64,000 nucleotides of DNA from Xanthostigma xanthostigma. Taxonomy: Eukaryota; Arthropoda; Insecta; Raphidioptera; Raphidiidae. The stretch lies in contig OY754471.1 in assembly GCA_963575645.1 (NCBI GenBank), forward strand, positions 48,114,820 to 48,178,819, in the 5' to 3' direction. This document shows, piece after piece, positions 1-11,542 of the stretch; the stretch's first letter is position 1, and every line of letters starts with the position of its first letter. The notes under the pieces are model-generated. The model worked only from the letters and a program-made list of their open reading frames with translations. It was not told the DNA's origin and searched no databases. The position numbers were made by a program, and so were the translations under genes.

Positions 1-480
1 ACTGTTTTTTTTAATATATTCTATTACTTTATTTGATCATTAACGTGTTGTTTTTTTTTTTTTTTTTTTGATAAGCTACCCATATTATTAAAAATTCACT
101 GCCTTAAATTAAAATAGTTATGGACATCAATAATAGTGATTTTGCGATAAATTCCTGTTGCCAGAAATTGTCGTTGCGACAAAGTGTCTCGCGATAAACT
201 GTCGTAGCAATGAATTGTCGGCTATGAGTCGTGCGACGTACTGTCGCGCGATTAATTCACGTAAGACCAACAATGACCCACCAATCGCAATGTCCCCGTC
301 TTAAAAGTTGTTTCAAAAATTTGCTAAGCGATTTTCGACATACGCCGGCTTGCCTCTTCGACCACTTGTATTTACTTAACTATTTCACAACAAATTTCAT
401 ATTCCACTATTCCAGTTATTTAGATAAACAAATAATTTGTATGCAATATACAGTCTGAGTTAAATTCTGCTCGTATCGTA
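1..480. other. No gene recognised; AT-rich intergenic DNA
   Basis: Short open frames only, with no family signature. A degenerate repetition of 'gtcg/cgataa' words lies at about 160-255. The stretch ends at the left edge of a foldback MITE. Confidence 0.5.
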
Positions 481-995
481 TATACAGGGTGTCCCACGAC
501 ATGACTGCCATAGCCTGGGACTATGTTGCTGGGGTGATTTCAAGTCAACAATGTCTAATGAAGATATACCCGGAACGCTATCCCTAACTGAGCTAGAAGC
601 ATTTGAAATTTTAAATAAGTAAGCCCACTAATGCAGGTAATAGGTTCGGCTGTTGGTTTTACTATTATTAAAAAGACCAGGTGGCTGTGAATCACCATTA
701 GTATTTATTCGTGCTGATCCTGAGACTCTTCGCAGAGCTATACCACTTCAATTCTAAGAAGAGCTAGATATGTATACAGCAACTGGGTGGACATTTTGAG
801 CAACTACGATTTCTTTTTAAATGGTTTTTAAATTAGTAAGGAATTCCTACTACTATACTTATATAAAATTTCAAATGCTTCTAGCTCAGTTAGTTTGGCG
901 TTTCGGGTATATGTTCATTAGACATTTTTTACTTGAAATCACCCCAGCAACACAGTCCCAGGCTATGGCAGTCATGTCGTGGGACACCCTGTATA
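481..995. mobile_element. Foldback MITE with TA-type ends
   Basis: The left end (tatacagggtgtcccacgac) is the reverse complement of the right end. The match continues inward for roughly 120 bp, through the 'catagcctggga' and 'ttgctggggtgatttcaagt' words. The outer TA on each side fits a TA target duplication, as in Tc1/mariner-type elements. No transposase is present inside. Confidence 0.75.
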
Positions 996-1373
996 TAAAC
1001 ACAAATCATATACATAATGCGGATGTCGCAATATTGAATTAGAATGAATATAGGAATATATAAATGAGAATACGGTTAATTTAACCCGTATACCGGCGTT
1101 TCCGTTAAAACGGCGTTGGGATTAAGAATGACTACACGAGTACCCGAGCACAGTCAAGTACCCGTAAGTTAATAAAAATGTAATTCAAACAATAACAATA
1201 TGCGTATCATTGTTAGAAAAACAAAACGATTGTTGTCCCACAACAATCTGTGTGTCGTTGTTAGAACGACGAGCCGATTGTTGTGTCACGAAATTCTTTG
1301 TCGTCGCCTGCTGGAGAGTCTCTGTTACAATAGATAAACATTTTCCGGTTTGTATTTATATTTTTCATGCACA
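996..1373. other. No gene recognised
   Basis: Intergenic DNA between a MITE and a Helitron. The words 'cgattgttgt' and 'cgttgttagaa' recur at 1205-1285 as a short degenerate repeat. No coding signature is visible. Confidence 0.5.
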
Positions 1374-1596
1374 TCATATATACTAATACGCTAAGGTTAA
1401 AGATGTTTGCCTCCCTTTTTAGAAAAAACCTCACAATTTCTCCACATAAATTATATATCATTTTACAAATAATTGCTTGCTCTACTGACATCGACAACTA
1501 AAAAATTTATTATTGCTTTTGTCTTTGTAAATTAATTTTGTAAAGTGATAATTATTATACTTATTTAGTGCGAATAATTCGCACAGGTCACACTAG
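1374..1596 (+). mobile_element. Non-autonomous Helitron, copy 1 (internally deleted)
   Basis: It begins A|TC (tcatatatactaatacgc) and ends with the hairpin gtgcgaa-taa-ttcgcac, then an 8-nt spacer and CTAG|T. These are the 5' TC, 3' hairpin plus CTRR and A|T target that define Helitrons. At 223 bp it lacks the central block with 'cgtcagatggca' words seen in the 470-600 bp copies, so it is an internal deletion derivative. Confidence 0.85.
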
Positions 1597-2111
1597 TATT
1601 AATTATTAATAAGCCATATTTTTGGACAGACGATCTTATTTTTATATCGAATGAATCACCTGATGCTTAGCTTTTAAGTTTTAATAGCTTTTAATGTTCG
1701 TGTAGTTAATTTTAGTTTAATTGCACCTTCAGACAGATAGTCTTTTCAACTTAATTAGTAATCGCGCTAAAATTATTCTCGATATTCATTTTAATATCTG
1801 CCATAAAACTGTGTTTATAGTTTCCACCGCGTGCACCCATCAAATTAACAATCTATAAATATAGAAGGCGATGTTTATTTTCTTTCAAAATAAAATTCAA
1901 CTTAATACTTTTCTTTGCTGATTTTATAAAGTTTGAGTAGACATTTAAAATGCACGCTACAATGTCGGATTCCTGCAAGACTTGAAAAATGCATCAATAA
2001 TTGTGTCTATATGATTAACAATTAAATATTACTAATTAATATGTAAACTATTGTTGCTAAATAATATTTAAGTACCTGATGACGCGTATATTATACTTAT
2101 TATTCTTCATA
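1597..2111. other. No gene recognised
   Basis: AT-rich spacer between a Helitron copy and a small foldback element. No open frame of useful length and no repeat was recognised. Confidence 0.45.
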
Positions 2112-2307
2112 CCTCGATCGAAAGTACGTACTTTCGTCCCTTATAGCAAGGACGAAAGTTTGACATTAATTACTCCCTGTTATTTATTATATTAAATGAC
2201 AGTTACGAGTATAAATACGCATGAGAAATTTTTTCCTCCCGCCGTTCTCACTGGGAGTATATGTCAATCTTTCGTCCCTGCTGACGAAAGTACGTACTTT
2301 CGAGCGG
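2112..2307. mobile_element. Small foldback MITE
   Basis: Both ends carry the self-complementary word cgaaagtacgtactttcg. The inverted similarity extends for about 50 bp through 'gacgaaagtttgacat' on the left and 'atgtcaatctttcgtc' on the right. A separate GC-rich hairpin (cctcggcttcgcctcgggc) lies just outside at about 2380-2420. Confidence 0.65.
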
Positions 2308-2580
2308 ATATGAAGAGAAAAATCGTATACACCACACGGGCCTTAAAAGTTGAAATCTCGGCCCTGCGCGTCATAATGCCCTCGGCTTCGCCTCGGGCTC
2401 ATGACGCGCGGGGCCAAAAAATAAACTTTCGGCCCTTGTGATGTAATATACTATTTTTATGGTCTGCATACAAATACATATCTTATCTTATTCCTTTTGG
2501 ATATAAGGATACGGGACAGCAATTTTTAAGCGTTATTCCAAAAAAATGTTTAAAAAAACAGAAAAAAATTAATCATATAC

Positions 2581-3001
2581 AGCGTGACCGGTGATTGCCC
2601 GTATTCCTCTTGGGAGAAGAAATTATGGTTGATTTGGAACGATTTAATCTCTATCACTTAGTGGTCGGAAATGCGTCAATTTTTTATGGTAATGACACTC
2701 TTGTGAAGAATTTTTATTTTATTTTTTTTATTTATTGTAAGTTTTAACACACAACATAAAAGTTAACAGTAAATTCGTGGTTTTTAGTTTTAAGAAGGTT
2801 GGTCAATTAGGACCTAAGATAATCAGACCATGGAAAAATTCAGGCCAAAAAGTGAGAATTTTTTTTTAAATTTTTAACACCCAAATTTCGGATATTCTCG
2901 AAAATGACGCATTTCCGACTCCCAAGTGACAGAGGTTAAATCATTCCAAATTAGTTATAGTTTCTTCTCCCGAGAGGAATACCAGCAATTACCGGTCACC
3001 T
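2581..3001. mobile_element. Foldback MITE with about 110-bp inverted ends
   Basis: The left end (agcgtgaccggtgattgccc) and right end (ggcgacc-type complement at 2975-3001) are inverted copies. The match includes 'attcctcttgggagaagaaa' against 'tttcttctcccgagagga' and 'ggtcggaaatgcgtca' against 'tgacgcatttccgac'. The interior is AT-rich and has no transposase. Confidence 0.7.
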
Positions 3002-3620
3002 TCTATATTGCTCAATAAACTTTCACACGATGCCATCGAGAGATTTTTGTCCATTTTTCAATTCAAAAACATTTTTTTATGATGTAACTACAAAACGGTT
3101 TTCGGATTGACAGACAGGCGGACGGACAACAAAATGATCCTATAAGGGTTCTTTTTTTCCTTTTGAGGTATACAGAACCCTAAAAACTAACTTTCCAATA
3201 CTCTTGCACTTTTTTGTCACGAAATCTTGGCTATTTTGTTTTTAACAACATTGTCTTCATTGCTAGAAGTCACGATATAAGTGGTAAACAACTGTTAAGT
3301 TTTATTGCACAATTTTCCATAGTGTGTTCGGAGCTTTTAAAAGCTCTGTAAACGATGCTAACAGTCTCTCAACTGATCTCCGATTCGCGTGCTTGTCAGC
3401 AATAACTTGATTATCTGTTTTTAGTCTTTAAAGACATACTATTACTACTGTTTACTGGGTAAGTACTTTACCGCTTAAAGTATTGAAATCAATTTCCACC
3501 AAAAACATAAATGTTAAAGAGGGTCAAGTTTGATACAAAGAACAGGTGGGTTTTCAAGCTTTGCCGAAAAAAAAAGTGCAAATATATGCAGAAGGTGTCA
3601 GTTTTTCATGTCTTCTGTAC
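3002..3620. other. No gene recognised
   Basis: Spacer with a fragment 'gattgacagacaggcggacggac' at about 3105, the kind of word common in 3' ends of arthropod interspersed repeats. No coding region is supported. Confidence 0.4.
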
Positions 3621-4035
3621 TAATATTATAAAGAGGTAAAGTTTGTAAGTTTAGATGTACGAGGTAATCTCCGAAACTACTCATCCGATTTCAAAATTTT
3701 TTTCAGCAATATTTAGAATGGATCTTCAGGATGGACTTAAGGTATATATTATCACGTTAAAAATAACGCTCGTCGCGGAGACCAATTTTGCAACATAAGT
3801 CGACAATATTATAGAGAGGTAAAGTTTGTAAGTTTGGATGTAGGAGGTAATCTCCGAAACTACTCATCTGATTTCAAAATTTTGTTTACCAATATTTAGA
3901 ATGGACCTTCAGGATGGACTTAGGCAATATATTATCACATTAAAAAAAACGCTCGTCGTGGAGACCAATTTTGCAACGTAAGTCGACGAAAAAAACGGTA
4001 GCGATTTATACAAGTTCGGGCGAAGCCGGACCGGA
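3621..4035 (+). repeat. Interspersed repeat family A, two tandem partial copies
   Basis: The block 'gaggtaaagtttgtaagttt ... ctccgaaactactcatc' occurs at 3631 and again at 3819. It is followed by 'cttcaggatggactta', 'gagaccaattttgcaac' and the terminal word 'cgggcgaagccggaccggac'. Related blocks lie at 19500-19575, 51110-51315 and 52135-52290, and the terminal word alone recurs at other sites. It is a non-coding dispersed repeat of unknown class. Confidence 0.6.
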
Positions 4036-4433
4036 CCGCTAGTACATTGTAAATAAATGGCTCGGGTATATAAACTTCCCAAGTAAAAACTTGGCATCTT
4101 CGAGATTTCACTTCTTTTTTTTGACAAAGCCGGCAAACCAACTTGTTTGTTGTATCGAATTTGGCCTTTTTTCACATTTAAGTTGTTGGTAGGAATTTGG
4201 GAACCTGCTCTATATTAAAAACAATTATTTATTACTCTGCTCTAGTGCCGGATAGATCTCATAGGAAAAAGTGGACTGAATCGACTAAGCGTACCTCTAT
4301 CTATTCGTTTAGAAAATACGACCGCTGATTTTTTCGGTTTAGATGCTACGGTGGCGGTTTTAAATTTCTCAAAAAAAATATACAAAAACAATAAATATAC
4401 AAAAACAATATAGAAACAACTTGCGTAATGAAT

Positions 4434-4769
4434 TGTAGTGGATACATCAATAAGTAGGCTATAATTACGTATATCATTTGAAATGTAGAACTGCAAGATA
4501 TGTTGATTTAAAGCGGTTATAGTAATAATCGTTCTAGTTAATAACGCGACGTTTGCATTTTGAATGATATAAATATATGTGTATTTGGAAGGAAGGAAGA
4601 AGTCAGGTGGTGGACGCACGTGGCTATGCCAGCGCTAGCTGGCGTAGGTCAACGTTGGTAAAGTAAATAAAGCAATATTAAACCAAATTTAAAGAGTATT
4701 ACTAATTTAAAAGAACCTGATAACCACCAACACTACATGGCGATCCTGCCAGTTAACGGCAACACTACA
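4434..4769 (+). repeat. 5' LTR
   Basis: Begins tgtagtggatacatcaataa and ends caacactaca. It is almost identical to the 3' LTR over the first 300 bp. The last 32 bp (tggcgatcctgccagttaac...ctaca) are one unit of a tandem repeat that continues into the leader. Confidence 0.85.
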
Positions 4770-4900
4770 TGGCGATCCTGCCAGTTAACGCCAACACTAC
4801 ATGGCGACCTTGCCAGTTAACGCCAACACTACATGGCGACCCTGCCAGTCAATCAAACACTACATGGCTAACTTGCCAGTTCAAGCCAACAATAAATGGC
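4738..4900 (+). repeat. 32-bp tandem repeats spanning the LTR/leader junction
   Basis: Four to five units of the form 'tggcgaccctgccagttaac...caacactaca' run from the LTR end into the internal region and then decay. Because the unit carries both the LTR terminus (ctaca) and the candidate primer binding site (tggcga), the exact LTR edge was fixed only with the help of the GAAT duplication. Confidence 0.7.
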
Positions 4901-6851
4901 TATCTTGCCAGTTCAAGACAACAATACATGGCAACCGCAACAGTCGGCATCAACTTGGCAGTTAAAGGCAACAATAAAGGCAAACAATACAACACAGACA
5001 GCTCGATGAAAATCAACAACAACAACATTCTCAAGACGATAACAGCAACCAGTCGATGGACAGTCAACGATCTGAAGAAAGTCAATCATCTGAAGAAGAC
5101 AGATCATCAACTAACGGTCAACGGCGTGAAAGAAAAGACTCACAAAACGATTGTCAACGACATGAAAATAACAAACAAGACCTGCGCAACATTCAAGTAA
5201 ACGTCCACAGCAATACAATGTAAGAATTTTTTTAAAATAGAAAATAGTAAAATATGAAATAATTTTTTTGAAAGCGCAGCAAAATAATTTTATGTTGATA
5301 AAGAAATAATTTATGTACAATTCAAATTGATGTTACAGTAGAAAATTTTGCAGAATTGGTTGAAATTTTTTAATAACATATATTGAAATTAGATTCGTCA
5401 TGTCTGAGATTGGTTTTTATTTGCAACATTTTAAGATTATTGAAACTGTGTAAAGAATTTGCTACGTGGTCACTTAGAGCTGAAAAGATTTTTGTAATAA
5501 GAATTTTCTGTTGAATTATAAGAAATTTAAATATCGTTTGTTCATTGAAAATTGATATTAGTAAATTCCGTTTTTTTTTTAAATTTATTGAGTTATCTTT
5601 TTGAATATTAATAATTATTTAAGTTTATTAATGACTAATTTTGAGAAATGCGTTGAATTTTCTATAAAGGGACGGTCAGCATTATTAACATTGTTTTGTG
5701 AAGTATGATTTTTTTATGTGAATTTGTTAATTTATGATTTTGATGGATTTATAAGTGAATTTGAGAGGATAAGAAAGTTAACAAGTAGAATTTGACGAAA
5801 TCAGTAAAGAATATTATCAAAATCAATATATTTTAAAATAGAGTATTTGAAGTAAAGGAATTTTTTTTCACATGTTTGTTTTTGTATCAGGTTTTTGTTT
5901 AATCAAAAATGGTTAGCATTTATGTACCTAATTGAATTTTAAATGAAAATTTTAATCACGGGAAAACTTTTGTCTGTGAATATTTCTTTGGTGAATCACA
6001 CTATAATATCGTAAATGTCACTCATATGTGTTATTGTTCTTCATAAATAATATTATAATCAGTAATTGTTAATTGCATATATGAAGCTAAAATATTTGAT
6101 CTACTAATTTCACACGTAATAGGCAAATTGTAAAATGGCAACTCTGCACAATTCAGCAATAAAGAATACACGAGCGCAAACAGAAACCTTAACAAAAACA
6201 ACCATAGGCAGTTTAATGTTTATAACTAATAGATAAAATTACAGTCAGCGAAATTTTAATCAAAGATAGATGTAATAATTACAATTTTGGTCAGGGATGT
6301 TATAATTATATATTTAAAAAAAAAAAAAACTCCGGGTCGCAGTGCGAAACCCTGCCGACATATAGTGTATTTGCTTTTATAAGCAGTGTGGCTCTATTAT
6401 ATGAACTTAACTATGTTTTTGGACAGAATAAAAAAAATTACCCCTTAATACAACCCTTAAAACATTTTTTTACTTAATTTCAATACTACATATCAATTCA
6501 ACATCTGTACCAAATTATATACACTCTTCAGTATGTAAAATCCATATCAGAAACTTGTGTTTTCATAAAATTTGTAAGTCCGGTCCTGTCGGGCCGATTT
6601 TATTAAAATTTTAGCAGCACATTTTAATAATTACTAAAGGGTTAAATTTCAAATTTGAAACGGTTCCGAAAATTTTTTCGTTATTTTTGGGCCCGAAAAC
6701 TTTTTTCAACCCCTAAATACCACCCTTAACATGGCCCGATTGGGCCCATTTTAAATAGGCTTCGTGCGGTGATGGATTTCAACATGTGGTCCAAATTTCG
6801 TTAAAATCAATTAACTCCTTCGAAAGTTATAGCCCGCACACATATATATAT

Positions 6852-6937
<86 letters not shown>

Positions 6938-7864
6938 TATATAAACATTTCCAAAAATGGTGCCAAACTTCTTAGAAAGTTATGAAACGTCGAGAAATTT
7001 TGGTCCGACCCCTAGGTCCCGCCATCCGACCGACGCCAATAGTGTAAGTGCCTTATGGCAAATACACTAAAAATAGTCCTAATGGAAATTACTAAAATAA
7101 TGAACCAAGATGTATGTATTTATAAATAATTGCAATTCTATTTTGTAGATAAGTGAAATTTTATTTTGAATAGTTAGTTATTTAATAGATACTTTGCATA
7201 TTATAATGAGTAATATTAAAATATGATATATTTAGAAAAGATTAATACTTATGAGAACATATATTAAAAGTATATAGAAAAATTATATTGACAAGAATAA
7301 AGGAAGATATATAATATGTTATATTATTGTTATGACAAAGGAATAGGAAATTTGTATGATTAATTAATAAATCCTTTTACTCGATCGACACTCACGCCAG
7401 ACGTATTGTTGAGAGAATTGGAAAAATGATGTAAGAAAATGAATAATTGAAGGAATATGTATTAAAATAAATATTGAATATTGAAGAAATAATAAAGAGA
7501 CGAATATTAATAAAGTGGAAAAATGATGTAAGAAAATGAATAATTGGAGGAATATGTATTAAAATAAATATTGAGAAAGAATTAAATAATGAAGAAATAA
7601 TAAAGAGACGAATATTAATGAATTGTAACAATTATATATGAAAGAAAATGAATATTGAAGAAATATATATTAAAATGATTAAGACGAATTTAATGATTAT
7701 TGAAAAAAAAATGTGTTAATATCAATAATGAAACAAATTTTATTGTAATAGTAATGTAATTATATTTTTTTTGTATATTTAGATTAAGAATTGTATTGCT
7801 TATGAGTATGTAAAAACAAAACACATCCTTCGAATATGTTTTATTTTTAAAATTTCGGGGGAGG
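4901..7864. other. Interior of the LTR element, no gene recognised
   Basis: AT-rich interior with many short frames and no gag-pol motif. It includes a (TA)n microsatellite, a repeat-like segment at about 6340-7075 with related 'tagtgtatttgc'/'gcaaatacacta' ends, and two near-identical blocks of about 85 bp at 7425-7510 and 7515-7610. The polypurine tract lies at 7855-7864. Confidence 0.6.
6845..6930. repeat. (TA)n microsatellite
   Basis: More than 80 bp of nearly uninterrupted TA dinucleotides, followed by an imperfect continuation. Confidence 0.95.
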
Positions 7865-8199
7865 TGTAGTGGATACATCAATAAGTAGGCTATAATTACG
7901 TATATCATTTGAAATGTAGAACTGCAAGATATGTTGATTTAAAGCGGTTATAGTAATAATCGTTCTAGTTAATAACGCGACGTTTGCATTTTGAATGATA
8001 TAAATATATGTGTATTTGGAAGGAAGGAAGAAGTCAGGTGGTGGACGCACGTGGCTATGCCAGCGCTAGCTGGCGTAGGTCAACGTTGGTAAAGTAAATA
8101 AAGCAATATTAAACCAAATTTAAAGAGTATTACTAATTTAAAAGAACCTGATAACCACCAACACTACATGGCGACCCTGCCAGTCAATACAACACTACA
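7865..8199 (+). repeat. 3' LTR
   Basis: A near-identical copy of the 5' LTR, entered from a polypurine tract and followed by the GAAT target duplication. Its terminal 32-bp unit reads 'tggcgaccctgccagtcaat', which differs from the 5' unit at a few positions. Confidence 0.85.
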
Positions 8200-10071
8200 G
8201 AATTAAAACAAGCCGAGGAGTCGTACTATTTAAAACTATTTGAAAAATTTCACGGTAACAGTCGCGAACAATGGCGCATTATAAATGAAATCACCTGTGC
8301 CCAGAAATCAGCCAAGGGTATTGATTCCATTATTATTGATGATATTAGTATAAGTGATTCAGTTATTATCTCCCATCATTTTAGTAAACATTTTACCAAC
8401 GTAGTAGACGTTGTACGTGCAGACTTGAACTATAATCATAACAATTTTTTTGATCCAAAATTCGAACCAAATAATTATTCTAAATCATTTTTCTTACAGC
8501 CTACAACACCTGATGAAATTATAAGCTTAGTCAATTCATTCAAAACTGGTAAAGCTCCTGGTTCTGATGGGATCTCATCAAATATACTAAAAAATATTGT
8601 AGACATCTTAGCCCCAACAATTTGTGAGCTAATCAATTCTAGTTTTAGTTCTGGAGAGTTTCCACATATTTTAAAAAACGCAGTTGTCATTCCTCTTTAT
8701 AAAAAAGGTGATCGTTCAAATATATCTAACTACCGTCCGATTTCTCTTCTGCCCATCTTTTCAAAACTTTTAGAGTCCCTAATGAAGACAAGACTAGTAC
8801 TTTTCTTAAACAAATGCAACTTTTTTAGCTTAAAACAATTTGGATTTACAGCAAATAAAAGCACCGAAGAAGCCCTGCTTGAATTCACAAATAGACTATA
8901 TAATGGTATAAACGTAGGCAATAAAATAGCAGGACTGTTCATTGATATTTCCAAAGCGTTCGACACATTAGATCATAAATTGTTGTTAAATATGTTATAT
9001 AAAGCAGGAATCAGAGGTGTCAACTACAAATGGTTTAAAAGTTATCTTTTAAACAGGACCCAGCAAATTAAAATCTCTAACCAACTTAGTGCTGCATCCG
9101 TAATAAAATCTGGAGTTCCACAAGGGTCAGTCCTAGGCCCAGTTTTGTTTTTAGTATACATAAATGGCTTATGCAATATCGACTTCAACGGCTGCTTAAC
9201 AGCTTTTGCAGACGACATCGCACTATGCTATTCCGGTAAGACGCATGAAGAAATCATTAGTTGCATGCAAGCCGATTTAAATATCTTAAGGAATTGGTTT
9301 GCTTATCATCGACTCAAGCTTAGTGACAAATCCAAATACATTTTGTTTAATATTTATGGTAGTACAGCATGTAATATTGACCTGATTTATCACTCTGTCA
9401 GGTGTAACAACATAGACACCATAGCATGTAAAAATGACGAGTGTATTGTTCTAGAAAAAGTATCCAACTATAAGTATTTAGGTGTATATATCGATGCAAA
9501 ACTTAATTGGGAATGCCACATAACTAATTTGTCTAGATCTTTACGCTACGGCCTATGCAAAATGTATTTTTTGAGGTCTCGTTGTCCAGTCAATCTTCTC
9601 AAATCATTTTATTATGCACTCATCCAATCAAAATTGAATTATGGTATTGCATGCTGGGGCGGTGCTTATCTCAACTTTTTCAATCGTGTATCCATTATCT
9701 AAAAGAAAATTATAAGAACATTACTATTCAAGAATAACCGTGAACATTCATTTCCATTATTTCAATCCTTATCGCTGTTGCCCGTTAGACATTTATATAT
9801 TTATAAGGTTCTAAAAATATTTTATATTAGAAGTGGTAATACACGTCTTACTGTGGAACATCCTTATAGACTCAGGCACACAAAAATGGGTGTACCTAGA
9901 CCTTATAAATCATTATTTAGAAGATATTTTTTATTTACTGCTCCCTTTTTGTTTAATATATTACCTGTCCATATTCAAAATTGTCACAATAAAAATATTT
10001 TTAGTTCATTACTCAAAACTTGGCTCTTGAACCAAGCAAATGTTGAAAATTTATTTTGTATTTGCCAGTAA
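8200..10071 (+). pseudogene. LINE reverse transcriptase (ORF2 C-terminal part), one nonsense codon
   Basis: The frame is open from position 8200 to a TAA at 9700-9702 and then continues in the same frame to 10071. RT blocks are visible in order: GKAPGSDGIS, YRPISLLPIFSKLLE, LFIDISKAFDTLDH, SGVPQGSVLGPVLF and the catalytic FADDIA, followed by the YLGVYID and LNYGIACWG thumb/connection motifs. The downstream part has the usual LINE C-terminal pattern 'PLFQSLSLLPVRHLYIYKV'. The upstream endonuclease is missing because of truncation and the LTR insertion at the 5' edge. The single in-frame stop and the insertion make it non-functional. Family placement (CR1/Jockey group) rests on motif style and the ATT-type tail. 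Confidence 0.85.
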
Positions 10072-10302
10072 AATGTATATAATGTGCTTTAGTTTTTCTT
10101 TTGATATTACATTTATTTTTTTTTCTATTCAAATGTTTTGTGTCCAGGGTAATTCAACCCACTTAAGCTTTAATTAAAATGTCCACATCATCTCTTTTTT
10201 TCTTAATGGTTTCTTCAGCACAGGTTTTCCTTGGAAGGAACCTATATACTTTCATTTATGTGTATTTTGTTTGTTTATAAATAACTGTATTTTCATGGAA
10301 GT

Positions 10303-10332
10303 AATAAATTATTATTATTATTATTATTATTA
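10303..10332 (+). repeat. (ATT)n tail of the LINE
   Basis: About ten TTA/ATT units follow 'gaagtaataa' at the LINE 3' end. The SINE family here ends in the same type of tail (see 43802-44031 and 56367-56797). Confidence 0.85.
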
Positions 10333-10845
10333 CTTCTCATCTCGTGTCGTTTTTCTTGCGGGAATTTTTGCACACAATACGTTACTGTTATTTTGACAAT
10401 CCTTGGAGTAAATAAATTTTGTTTAGTTTTAAAAAAAGCTAGTTTTGTCCATAATATATTTTTATCCAACATATAAAATACTGTTACTACTACTTTTTTC
10501 TGTGCTCATACATTCTGCGCGTGCATTTGTATAGGCAAATATTTTTTCATAAGGTTGACATCAATTTCTTACAATGAATTTATTATGAGCAACCATCTTT
10601 CAGTGGCCTGTTATTTTATAACAGTTATTTAGAACTTGGCTGTTCTAAATAACTGTTATAAAAAAGCGCTGACACTTACGTCGTTTCGTTTGTTTTCAAA
10701 TAAAATTAAACCAAGCATCCAATGGATGTTTGATATTGTCAGTCCAGGGCGCGTAAATGTCTTAAGACGGGCCTGACAAATGCTGTTATTGAAGAAAAAA
10801 AAATGTTTTTGCCCATCTTTAACATGTATGCGCTGTTGTTTCATA
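10333..10845. other. No gene; contains an 18-bp-arm hairpin
   Basis: At about 10617-10663 the sequence ataacagttatttagaac is followed after 6 nt by its reverse complement. This is probably a tiny MITE relic. The rest is AT-rich without coding signal. Confidence 0.5.
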
Positions 10846-11300
10846 CAATGCCGGATTAAGACTCCTTGATGCCCTAAGCATTTCTTGCTTATGTGCCCCA
10901 TCTCTAATATGTTCAGTATATAAAAAAATTAAAATTGATAGAAAAAAGTTAAAAAGCATAGATTTTTAGGAAAAAGATTGAATTTTACAATCAATGCTCT
11001 CATTGAAAATTTGGCTGTCTATAAAATCGATCCATAGGCATTTTTATACAATTAATAGAGAAAGTTTCAAAACTTTAAAATATACCCGAACCCTTAAGAA
11101 ATAATGTTTTTCGTTTTCATTTTCAAAAATAAATTATTTATTTTTAACTTTTATACTTCTAAAGACATACCAGTATAAATCAAATTTTTGAGAACATGAC
11201 AAAAAGAAAAAAAAATTGTTGAAACGGTTTAATGAGGTACTTTTCGTTTCTGAGTTGTGCTTCTTGGCGCCCCCTGAGACGTGATGTTAATCCGGCACTG
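10846..11300. mobile_element. hAT-like MITE
   Basis: The ends are 'caatgccggattaag' and 'gttaatccggcactg', an inverted pair of the CAGTGCCGGATTAA type, with 'gcgccccctgag' near the right end and 'gatgccctaag' near the left. No convincing 8-bp duplication was found, so the edges are approximate. Confidence 0.55.
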
Positions 11301-11542
11301 GACTTACATATTATGTAATCGATAAAGATATAAATATTGTTGACACACTACGAAAAGTAAACATAAAAAAACAAGTTTATTAATTAGTGTAAAACATGCC
11401 ATAATATAAGACTTTCGTAATAAATTGTATGCGTAATTACACATTGGGATCCGATAATAGATTATTGTAATAAGCTTTATGACTTATGTGCCACTGGCGC
11501 ACCTAGCGGTTCGCTTACTGTAGCTAGAACAATCGCTGTACA

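Larger units (their letters stand above)
4434..8199 (+). mobile_element. Non-autonomous LTR retrotransposon
   Basis: Two direct repeats of about 335 bp (4434-4769 and 7865-8199) start TG and end CA. They are flanked by a 4-bp duplication GAAT (4430-4433 and 8200-8203). A polypurine tract (cgggggagg) directly precedes the right LTR, and 'tggcgatcctgccag' directly follows the left one, as a primer binding site would. The 3.1-kb interior holds no gag, protease, RT or integrase frame that I can recognise, so the element would depend on a partner for movement. Confidence 0.85.
4364..10332 (+). mobile_element. CR1/Jockey-like LINE interrupted by an LTR retrotransposon
   Basis: The LINE consists of a short 5' remnant (about 4364-4433), an LTR element inserted at 4434-8199, the reverse-transcriptase frame from 8200, a 3' UTR and a terminal ATT microsatellite (about 10303-10332). 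Removing the LTR element and one copy of GAAT joins codons AAC TTG CGT AAT to GAA TTA AAA in the same frame as the downstream RT, so the two LINE pieces are one gene. A 17-bp duplication (aatatacaaaaacaata) near 4371-4415 disturbs the 5' remnant. The 5' part with the endonuclease domain was not found. Confidence 0.8.

Noticed and set aside
4242..4619. 125-codon minus-strand frame, repeated at 7847-8050
   Set aside because: It lies within the LTR and flanking LINE sequence, and the shared part is just the duplicated LTR.
4769..5200. 143-codon frame after the left LTR as a possible gag
   Set aside because: The product is a direct translation of the 32-bp tandem repeat, followed by low-complexity Asn/Thr/Lys sequence. 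There are no gag motifs.
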